This document shows, piece by piece, positions 6,462 to 12,242 of a stretch of DNA of 12,242 nucleotides. The stretch's first letter is position 1, and each line of letters opens with the position of its first letter. The stretch lies in NCBI GenBank assembly GCA_002691835.1, contig NZJA01000131.1:12361-24602 (forward strand), read 5' to 3'. The notes beneath the pieces were generated by a model that worked only from the letters and a program-made list of their open reading frames with translations, did not search any database and was not told the DNA's origin. The stretch comes from Planctomycetota bacterium. Lineage in GTDB: Bacteria; Planctomycetota; UBA8108; UBA1146. Position numbers and translations under genes: made by a program.

Positions 6462-7670
6462 ATGATTCCCGGGTTTCACAAAGTGCTTCTGGCGCTGTGC
6501 TTGATATCCCTGCCGAGCACAGCTGCGGCTGCGGAGCATGTTCCCGGGCCTCTGAATGTGGAGGTCACAGTCAGTGAGAGCGAGACGGAAGTCTACCTGC
6601 TGATCGATGAGCTGCTCTTTAGGCACTGGTTCAATCTTGAACCCACTGAGATTCCTGATCTCGATCCCGAATCTTCAGGAGATTGGGGAGAGTTTGGAGA
6701 TCGGGTTGTCCATTGGCTGGAGCTCAATGCTCCTCTTCAGGTCGATGGGGTTCAGGTGATCCCGGTCATCGATGACTTGGAGTGGCAGGAAGGGTTTGAT
6801 CTCAACGATTTCCTGAACTACGTGGGAATCACTCTGAAGTATCCGACGAAGTCTCTGCCTCAAGAACTGGAGTTTCTCTGGAGTCGTTACGACACAGAAG
6901 ATGGTTTCCCCCTGGAGTCAGTTTTTATGATTCTCACAGGGGTCGATGACTTTCAGATTCTCCGATTTAGAGAAGATGATCCGATTCAAATCTGGAATCC
7001 GCCTAAGGCGCGACCGGTCCTCGATCCCGAATCAGTCGCTCCAGGTTTGTCACCGCCGCTACAGTTTTACCCGGGGTGGATATTGGCATTGTGGGCCTTG
7101 GTAAAATTGATGCTGGGTCGCTTCGATTCGATGAAGAGAAGAACTCCCTGGTTAGTGTTACTGTTATTGGGACTCATCCTGCCGTACTCAATATCCGTGA
7201 CAGATCCATTCAGGCCTCGGATTCAGTTACCGAGTGCCACTGATTCCGCTGCTCTTTTCGAAACCTTGCACAGGAATATCTATCGAGCTTTTGATTATGA
7301 GGATGAAAGCCAGATCTATGACATTCTGGCTCGTAGCGTCAACGAAGCGATTCTCCCGGATCTTTATGATGATGTTCATGAGAGCTTGATGATGAAGATT
7401 GAGGAGCAGGCCATTTCCAAGGTCGAGACTGTGCGGAATATCGAATCACGGGTTGAGGTGCCCGAGAATCCTCAAGATCCAGCCTACGAAGTTTTTGCTA
7501 CATGGGAAGTGATCGGCACAGTCAAGCACTTTGGTCACGGTCATTGGCGAAAGAATGTTTCCCGTGCTCGCTATACTGTGAAGTGGATTGATGGATTGGG
7601 CTGGCGTATTGCGGATTGTGAACTGATCGATCAAAGACGTGTCGACGATGGACAGGAGTCTGTGAAATGA
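6462..7670 (+). CDS. Membrane-anchored two-domain protein of unknown function, first gene of ABC operon
   Basis: A 402-residue protein not assigned to a named family. Residues 1-24 look like a signal peptide (ending STAAAA). Residues about 29-180 form a predicted extracytoplasmic beta-rich domain (LNVEVTVSES, ITLKYPTKSLPQELEFLWSRYD, PIQIWNPP). Two hydrophobic segments follow, about 204-219 and 229-246. The C-terminal part, about 264-393, looks alpha+beta like an NTF2/Tim44-type domain, starting with FETLHRNIYRAFDYEDE and ending in GTVKHFGHGHWRKN (352-365), RYTVKWIDGLGWRIADCELI. The HFGHGHW cluster could bind metal; this is inference. With two membrane spans after a cleaved signal both soluble domains would face the periplasm. 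ATG 6462 has GGAG at 6451-6454; the frame continues upstream to a TTG in the preceding T-tract, which is rejected. The stop overlaps the ABC ATPase start as ATGA, so the product very likely works with that transporter. Confidence 0.75.
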   Translation: MIPGFHKVLLALCLISLPSTAAAAEHVPGPLNVEVTVSESETEVYLLIDELLFRHWFNLEPTEIPDLDPESSGDWGEFGDRVVHWLELNAPLQVDGVQVIPVIDDLEWQEGFDLNDFLNYVGITLKYPTKSLPQELEFLWSRYDTEDGFPLESVFMILTGVDDFQILRFREDDPIQIWNPPKARPVLDPESVAPGLSPPLQFYPGWILALWALVKLMLGRFDSMKRRTPWLVLLLLGLILPYSISVTDPFRPRIQLPSATDSAALFETLHRNIYRAFDYEDESQIYDILARSVNEAILPDLYDDVHESLMMKIEEQAISKVETVRNIESRVEVPENPQDPAYEVFATWEVIGTVKHFGHGHWRKNVSRARYTVKWIDGLGWRIADCELIDQRRVDDGQESVK

Positions 7671-8338
7671 GCAGTGGATTTTCAGTTCAGATCAGTGATT
7701 TTCTGCATCGCCATCCGGGACAAGAGCAACCAGTGGCTATCGATCAGCTGAAGATCGTTGCTGGAGAAAAGTCTGCGATCATCGGCCCTTCAGGCTGCGG
7801 GAAAACAACTCTTCTCTCCGCCATCTCCGGGATTCTGGTTCCCACCTCCGGATCGGTCGTAGTCGGAGATACCGAGATTTCAAAATTGGGAGAGAAGAAG
7901 CGGCGAGCGTTTCGTTGTGACCGCATCGGATTGGTGTTTCAGGAGTTTGAATTACTGGAGCACCTCGACATTCGCGAAAACGCTTTCCTTCCGCGCTGGC
8001 TCGCCGGACGGGAAGCAACTGCGGAAGATCATCAACGATTGCTGGAGCGGGCACAGCGTTGCGGGATCGCCGATCTGCTTCACCGTAAGCCTCATGCGCT
8101 CTCTCAGGGGGAGCGCCAGAGAGCAGCAGTGTGTCGTGCTTTGGTCACATCTCCACCGCTGATTCTCGCAGACGAACCCACGGGCAGTCTCGACCAGGGA
8201 TCGGGGGAAGCGGTCCTCGACCTGCTTTTCGACGAAGCGAAGTTGACAGGGTCGACTGTCATTGTGGTGACCCACGATCGCTCTCTGCTTGACCGTTTTG
8301 ACAAAGTTTATGAGCTCAACGGGCGGGAGGTCGCATGA
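7667..8338 (+). CDS. ABC transporter ATP-binding protein, LolD/MacB type
   Basis: A 223-residue cytoplasmic ATPase subunit expected to power the permease encoded next. All nucleotide-binding motifs are intact: Walker A GPSGCGKTT (40-48), Q-loop VFQ with Q92, signature LSQGERQRAAVCRAL (145-159), Walker B LILADEPTGSLD (165-176) and H-loop THD with H203. DEPTGSLD together with GLVFQEFELLEHLDIRENA is characteristic of the LolD/FtsE/MacB/YtrE group, which partners FtsX-fold permeases; importer ATPases of the ZnuC type differ. The length is standard for a stand-alone subunit. The start overlaps the stop of the upstream gene (ATGA at 7667-7670) and its stop overlaps the permease start (ATGA at 8335-8338), which indicates translational coupling and a complex. 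The transported substrate is not shown by this subunit. Confidence 0.94.
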   Translation: MSSGFSVQISDFLHRHPGQEQPVAIDQLKIVAGEKSAIIGPSGCGKTTLLSAISGILVPTSGSVVVGDTEISKLGEKKRRAFRCDRIGLVFQEFELLEHLDIRENAFLPRWLAGREATAEDHQRLLERAQRCGIADLLHRKPHALSQGERQRAAVCRALVTSPPLILADEPTGSLDQGSGEAVLDLLFDEAKLTGSTVIVVTHDRSLLDRFDKVYELNGREVA

Positions 8339-9510
8339 GTGGTCCCCTGCTTCGACTGGCTTGGAAATCACTCGTTCACCACAAGGTTCGCAGTTTCGTT
8401 TTGGTGCTTTGCATCGGACTACTGGGGGTCTTGCCATTGGCTGTCGAGGGATTGATCGACCTGTATCGCACTCAGTTGGAAGCGCGTGCTCTGACGACAC
8501 CTTTGGTGGTGGGGGCACCCGGAAGTCGGTCAGACCTTCTGATTCATGCGCTGTATTTCCGGGGGAGTGTGGAATCTTCGATCCCGATGAGGTTTGCCAG
8601 ATCAGTCGCAGATGAGGGACGAGCGATCCCGATTCCTCTGCACATTGCCGGGACAGTTCGAAAATTCCCGTTGGTCGGAACCACTCCTGATTACGCGCCC
8701 TTTCGAAATCTCAGGTTTGCCACAGGTGGACCCTGGCCCCAGCGATTATCAGAAGCGGTGATTGGCAGCGAGATCGCTCACAGTGAAGGACTTGCAGTCG
8801 GAGATACCGTTCCGACAGATGCAGAGGAACTCTACGATCTGGGTGGAGGATACCCTTTGGTTCTTAAGATCCGGGGAGTCCTTGAGCCGACTGGAACTCC
8901 GGATGATGCCGCTATTTTTGTCAGTCTTCAGACTTCGTGGGTGGTTGCCGGAGAGGGACATGGGCACGTTGCCGTCAATCCGGATATTGATTTCAATCTG
9001 ATTCTCGAAAACAAGAGTGACAATGTGACGATGAACGCTGCCATCGTCGAAGCAGTCGAGGTGACTCCAGAAAATGAGGACAGTTTTCATTTTCACGGGG
9101 ATCCGGATGATCTGCCGGTCACTGCCTTGCTGATCAATGCGGCGACTAATAAAGAGAGAACTCTGTCTCGTTCGAAGCTTCGCCGAGATGAAGAATTGTT
9201 GGTTCTCGACAGCGAGGCCGAACTCAAATCACTTCTGGGCATCGTCTTGCAGGCAAAAGCGATCCTCGATGCCAACTCACTGCTGGTCCTGCTGGCAGCA
9301 CTGTTGATGCTCGGGTTGATCGTCACCCTCGATATCAAGGTTCGAGAACGGGAAGTTCGGACCCTGGAGCGTATCGGCGCACCGAGAGGTTTTGTGGCGC
9401 GTCTGCTCTTCACTGAAGTGGCCATCGTGGTCGGCACAGGCGCTGTTCTGTCTTTCCTCACTGCCAGAGCTTTGGTCGCCGGTTTCACCGGCGGACTCAT
9501 ATCTTTCTGA
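8335..9510 (+). CDS. ABC transporter permease, FtsX/MacB type
   Basis: A 391-residue inner-membrane subunit. One transmembrane segment lies at about 19-40 (LRLAWKSLVHHKVRSFVLVL precedes and enters it), then a long periplasmic domain (about 45-300), then membrane segments at about 313-333 and 357-377. Between these is the cytoplasmic coupling motif KVREREVRTLERIGAPRG (335-352), typical of FtsX-fold permeases. The usual last membrane helix is not evident: the chain ends at ARALVAGFTGGLISF. The periplasmic domain carries histidine clusters, EGHGHVAV (H209, H211) and FHFHGD (H252, H254), unusual for a lipoprotein-exporting LolC/E type and consistent with metal contact, though that is inference. 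The start overlaps the ATPase stop. The gene for a ZnuA-like lipoprotein begins 18 bases after the stop, so substrate may be a metal ion. Confidence 0.9.
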   Translation: MSGPLLRLAWKSLVHHKVRSFVLVLCIGLLGVLPLAVEGLIDLYRTQLEARALTTPLVVGAPGSRSDLLIHALYFRGSVESSIPMRFARSVADEGRAIPIPLHIAGTVRKFPLVGTTPDYAPFRNLRFATGGPWPQRLSEAVIGSEIAHSEGLAVGDTVPTDAEELYDLGGGYPLVLKIRGVLEPTGTPDDAAIFVSLQTSWVVAGEGHGHVAVNPDIDFNLILENKSDNVTMNAAIVEAVEVTPENEDSFHFHGDPDDLPVTALLINAATNKERTLSRSKLRRDEELLVLDSEAELKSLLGIVLQAKAILDANSLLVLLAALLMLGLIVTLDIKVREREVRTLERIGAPRGFVARLLFTEVAIVVGTGAVLSFLTARALVAGFTGGLISF

Positions 9511-9528
9511 GAAATTGAGGTGATCACG

Positions 9529-10437
9529 ATGCGGACTTTCATTCTCCGAATTGGGATCCTGTTTGCTTTGGCATCGATTGTCGGGGGCTGCCAATCACAA
9601 AACCTGGACATGTCTTCGGCCAAGGTTGAGAAGAAAGGTCCTCCAATAGTGGTGGCGTCTCTTTCTCCTCATGTGTGGCTGGCAAATATGATTGGTGGAG
9701 ATCAGGTAGAGGTGATTCCGCTGATGCCCGCCGGCGAAAATCCTGAAACGTGGAATCCTGACGATGCCCAACTTCAACAACTGGCTGTTGCCGATCTGAT
9801 CATCGTCAATGGTTCGATGTTGGAGAAGTGGATCCAGCGGGTGTCCTTGCCTTTTTCCACTCTCGACCTGTCCCGTAGTGTGAAGGATTACTGGCAAGAG
9901 TATCCCGGGGTCGTCACCCACAGCCATGGACCGGAAGGTGAGAGATCCTGGGAAGGCACCGATGGGCACTTCTGGATCGACCCGGCCCTGCTGCATCTGC
10001 AGGGGGAAACCATCCTCAAGCGTATGGTTCGATTGGTCCCCGGTGCAGAAACCGAGATGAGAAAGAATTGGCAACCGGTCAGCGAAAAACTTCGTGGCTG
10101 GGAGAAACGGATCGCTGCAATTCAGCTTCCAGAAGGCTTTTCTCTGGTCGCGACGGAACCGTCATGGGGTTATCTCGCCCATCGACTTCCGGCCTCTCTG
10201 GTCACGATTTCCCCTGCCGTGGATGCTGATTCGTCGGTCCTCTCTGAAATGAAATCGGGTGGAGTTCTTTGGCGAAATGAACCCGGTGACGAGCAGGTCG
10301 CTGCCGTCACCCGTCTCGGATTTGACAATGTGATCTGGCCCCCTGCAGAGAACCTGGGCGACCTTTGGGTCGATTACCCGCAGTATCAGGAACAGGGAAT
10401 CACGGCTCTGGAAGAAGCCGCAGCACAGCGTCCTTGA
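9529..10437 (+). CDS. ZnuA-like metal-binding lipoprotein (cluster A-I solute-binding protein)
   Basis: A 302-residue predicted lipoprotein. The lipobox is ASIVGGC with the lipidated cysteine at C21. The mature part follows the cluster A-I pattern of Zn/Mn binding proteins: VVASLSPHVWLANMIGGDQVEV (41-62), GENPETWNPDD (69-79), LIIVNGSMLEKWI (90-102), DGHFWIDPALL (145-155) and ATEPSWGYLAHRL (208-220). Of the usual metal ligands, the second histidine is kept (H147), but the first position reads NPET with E73 and the third reads TEPSWGY with E210. A His-containing loop, VVTHSHGPEG (128-137), precedes the second motif as in many zinc binders. The C-terminal lobe is shorter and divergent. Start ATG 9529 has GAGG at 9517-9520; GTG 9520 is the alternative. 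It follows an FtsX-type permease rather than a ZnuB-type one. Metal specificity is not predictable. Confidence 0.88.
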   Translation: MRTFILRIGILFALASIVGGCQSQNLDMSSAKVEKKGPPIVVASLSPHVWLANMIGGDQVEVIPLMPAGENPETWNPDDAQLQQLAVADLIIVNGSMLEKWIQRVSLPFSTLDLSRSVKDYWQEYPGVVTHSHGPEGERSWEGTDGHFWIDPALLHLQGETILKRMVRLVPGAETEMRKNWQPVSEKLRGWEKRIAAIQLPEGFSLVATEPSWGYLAHRLPASLVTISPAVDADSSVLSEMKSGGVLWRNEPGDEQVAAVTRLGFDNVIWPPAENLGDLWVDYPQYQEQGITALEEAAAQRP

Positions 10438-10438
10438 C

Positions 10439-10463
10439 CATCGTCATTGGGGGGGAGACGATG
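10439..10463 (+). other. Small hairpin between the ZnuA-like and esterase genes
   Basis: Seven-base arms, CATCGTC (10439-10445) and GACGATG (10457-10463), enclose a G-rich loop. No U-tract follows, so it is not a standard terminator. It contains the alternative ATG 10461 in its 3' arm. Its role, if any, is unknown. Confidence 0.3.
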
Positions 10464-10496
10464 CAGCGAGACGTTCCATCTCCCAGGAGGCTTTTC

Positions 10497-12242
10497 ATGT
10501 TGTCCCGCATCCTTCCAGTGATTCTCTGCCTGTTCTTCGTGCCTATTTCCAACGCTAAAGCGGCGATCGATTTGCCCGCGGTGATCGGCAATCACGCGGT
10601 ACTGCAAATGCAAGCCGAGGTGCCCATTTGGGGCAGTGCAGATCCGAAGACCGAAATCACCGTGACCTTTGCCGATCAAACCGTGACGGCAATCACGGAC
10701 GAGTCGGGGAATTGGCAAGCCACTCTGATGCCGATGGCAGCCAGTGCCGTAGGTCGCAAAATGGTGATCGCCGGGGGTGGTCAGAGGATCGTGCTCAACG
10801 ACATTCTTGTCGGTGTGGTGTGGCTGTGTGGGGGGCAATCCAACATGGAGTGGACCGTTCGACAGTCGATGAACGCCAAAGAAGAGATGGCTGCCGGAGA
10901 TCTGCCCTGGCTCCGCTGTATCAAGGCTCCCCATTTGCTCTCCCGTCAACCCGAGAAAGATATCGATGCGCGCTGGCGTATCTCGACAACCCAGACTGCC
11001 GGCAGTTTTACCGCAGTTGGAACCTACATGGCTCGCCGTCTTCATGAGGAGTTGGGGGTTCCGGTGGGATTGCTCGATGTCAATTGGGGTGGAACCCGTG
11101 CCGAGCCGTGGACGGAAATGGGTGCCTTGAAGAGGCACCCCCGGTTCCGCCAGCGCATTCTCGATCTGGAATCGGAGATCCAACGTTGGGGCAACCGATC
11201 CAAAGAAGAGATCGCTTCGCTGTTCGAGGAACAGAAACAGCAGTTCGAAAGTCGCGCCGCTTCCTGGTGGGAACAGAAAATGGCTGATGACCCCGGCCGC
11301 AAAGAAAACTGGGCCACTGCGGATCTGGACGACAGCGGTTGGGAGACGATGACGGTGCCAGGTCTCTGGCAAGGAAAGAACAGTGACTGGGATGGATTCA
11401 TCTGGTATCGCAAAGAGGTGGAGGTTCCCGCAGATTGGCAAGGGAAAGATCTGATCCTTGAACCGGGTGCCATCGACGACGCCGACATCACGTTCTGGCA
11501 GGGTCAGGAAGTGGGCCGCACCACCAATCAGCACGCCTTGCGTCGCAGTTACATCATTCCCGGCGATCAGGTGAAGGCTGGGCGCGCGGTGATCACCATT
11601 GCAGCCCTCGATACGGGGGGAGCCGGTGGCATCACCGGAGCTGCTGAAAGAGCGCTTCTCAAATTGAAGGAAGGACCGCGGGGGGCGACCCTCTCCATTT
11701 CCGGAGATTGGAAAGCGCGCCGGGGCGTTGCGTTCAGCGGTGATCGTGGACCTTACCCCCCGGCTCCGCCCAGTGCACCAGGGATGACCACCGTCGATCC
11801 TGCGGTCATGTTCAATGCCATGCTTTCACCCTTCATTCCGTATGCCATCGAGGGAGCGGTTTGGTATCAGGGTGAATCGAATGACGGACAACCGGATGAG
11901 TATCGCGAGTTGTTGCCATTGATGATCGGCTCATGGCGAAATGCCTGGGGTGACAACTTTCCCTTTGGCATCGTCCAGCTGGCCGCCTTCAAGGCAGTCA
12001 GCGACAATCCGGTACAGGGCGGCTGGGCCACCCTTCGGGATGCTCAGGATTTTACCCATCGGATGGTGCGCAACACGGGCATGGCGGTCCTGACCGACAT
12101 CGGAGACGCACGGGATATCCATCCCCTCAACAAACAGGACGTCGGTCGAAGGCTGGCAGACTGGGCTCTGAACCGCTGCCATGGCCGCAGTGATCTGCCC
12201 GAATCGGGACCCTTTTATCTGCGATCCAAAGTGGATGGCAAT
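10497..12242 (+). CDS. Sialate O-acetylesterase-like SGNH hydrolase (partial, C-terminus beyond right edge)
   Basis: The first 582 codons of a secreted carbohydrate esterase; family members remove O-acetyl groups from sialic acids or related sugars. Residues 1-20 form a signal peptide (MLSRILPVILCLFFVPISNA). A beta domain (about 24-100) precedes the SGNH/SASA domain. The nucleophile is S115 in LCGGQSNMEW; VNWGGTRAEPW (195-205) is block III-like; WYQGESN (457-463) is conserved; and the catalytic Asp/His are in DIHPLNKQDVGRRLADWA (D540, H542). A beta-galactosidase-like jelly-roll sugar-binding domain is inserted at about 270-375 (DLDDSGWETMTVPGLW, FIWYRKEVEVP), preceded by a charged helical stretch (215-262). 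ATG 10497 has AGGAGG six bases upstream and begins the signal peptide; in-frame ATG 10461 is the alternative. It lies 59 bp after the ZnuA-like gene, without a terminator, but its function suggests a separate role in glycan use. Confidence 0.93.
   Translation, partial: MLSRILPVILCLFFVPISNAKAAIDLPAVIGNHAVLQMQAEVPIWGSADPKTEITVTFADQTVTAITDESGNWQATLMPMAASAVGRKMVIAGGGQRIVLNDILVGVVWLCGGQSNMEWTVRQSMNAKEEMAAGDLPWLRCIKAPHLLSRQPEKDIDARWRISTTQTAGSFTAVGTYMARRLHEELGVPVGLLDVNWGGTRAEPWTEMGALKRHPRFRQRILDLESEIQRWGNRSKEEIASLFEEQKQQFESRAASWWEQKMADDPGRKENWATADLDDSGWETMTVPGLWQGKNSDWDGFIWYRKEVEVPADWQGKDLILEPGAIDDADITFWQGQEVGRTTNQHALRRSYIIPGDQVKAGRAVITIAALDTGGAGGITGAAERALLKLKEGPRGATLSISGDWKARRGVAFSGDRGPYPPAPPSAPGMTTVDPAVMFNAMLSPFIPYAIEGAVWYQGESNDGQPDEYRELLPLMIGSWRNAWGDNFPFGIVQLAAFKAVSDNPVQGGWATLRDAQDFTHRMVRNTGMAVLTDIGDARDIHPLNKQDVGRRLADWALNRCHGRSDLPESGPFYLRSKVDGN

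Noticed and set aside
7952..8518. Minus-strand 188-codon open frame across the ABC ATPase and permease junction
   Set aside because: It is antisense to the signature, Walker B and H-loop motifs of the ATPase and shows no family resemblance.
9093..9623. Minus-strand 176-codon open frame opposite the permease C-terminus
   Set aside because: Its translation is Ser/Arg/Thr-rich low complexity, typical of the antisense of hydrophobic coding sequence.
10386..11534. Long minus-strand open frame (382 codons) opposite the ZnuA-like gene end and the esterase
   Set aside because: It lies antisense to a clear SGNH esterase with intact catalytic motifs. Its translation has no recognisable domain and is rich in His/Pro/Arg, as expected of a shadow frame.

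Overview
The window reads as ordinary chromosomal DNA of a moderate-GC (roughly 50-55% by eye), Gram-negative-type bacterium, most likely a member of the Planctomycetota or a close relative. The clues are a secreted protein with cohesin-like repeats and a C-terminal dockerin of the planctomycetal type (GD-NGDG...VAD...), an M28 peptidase fused to a PDZ domain, a sialate O-acetylesterase-type carbohydrate esterase, and direct glutaminyl-tRNA synthesis by GlnRS. This placement rests on gene content only. I see no phage, transposon, tRNA, rRNA or CRISPR signature.

Left part (1-2730). A minus-strand LON substrate-binding-domain protein runs off the left edge. It is divergent from nth (endonuclease III, 416-1075). 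nth converges on the minus-strand dockerin protein gene (1154-2479), and a perfect 17-bp stem hairpin between them can terminate both. A 251-bp gap (2480-2730) separates the divergent starts of the dockerin gene and glnS and must hold both promoters.

Middle part (2731-6400). glnS is followed after 128 bp by a secreted M28 zinc peptidase with a C-terminal PDZ domain. A strong rho-independent terminator (6357-6400) closes this unit.

Right part (6462-10437). Four tightly packed genes form an apparent operon: a membrane-anchored two-domain protein of unknown function, a LolD/MacB-type ABC ATPase, an FtsX/MacB-type permease and a ZnuA-like cluster A-I lipoprotein. The first three are joined by ATGA start/stop overlaps. 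The mix is unusual because ZnuA-type binding proteins normally work with a ZnuB-type importer permease, and here the permease is of the FtsX fold. Histidine clusters occur in the permease, the binding lipoprotein and the first protein. I read this as a candidate non-canonical metal-handling ABC system, and it is the most interesting part of the window. The conserved metal ligands of the ZnuA-like protein are partly replaced by glutamate.

The right edge (10497 onward) carries the first 582 codons of a secreted sialate O-acetylesterase-like SGNH hydrolase, truncated by the window end.
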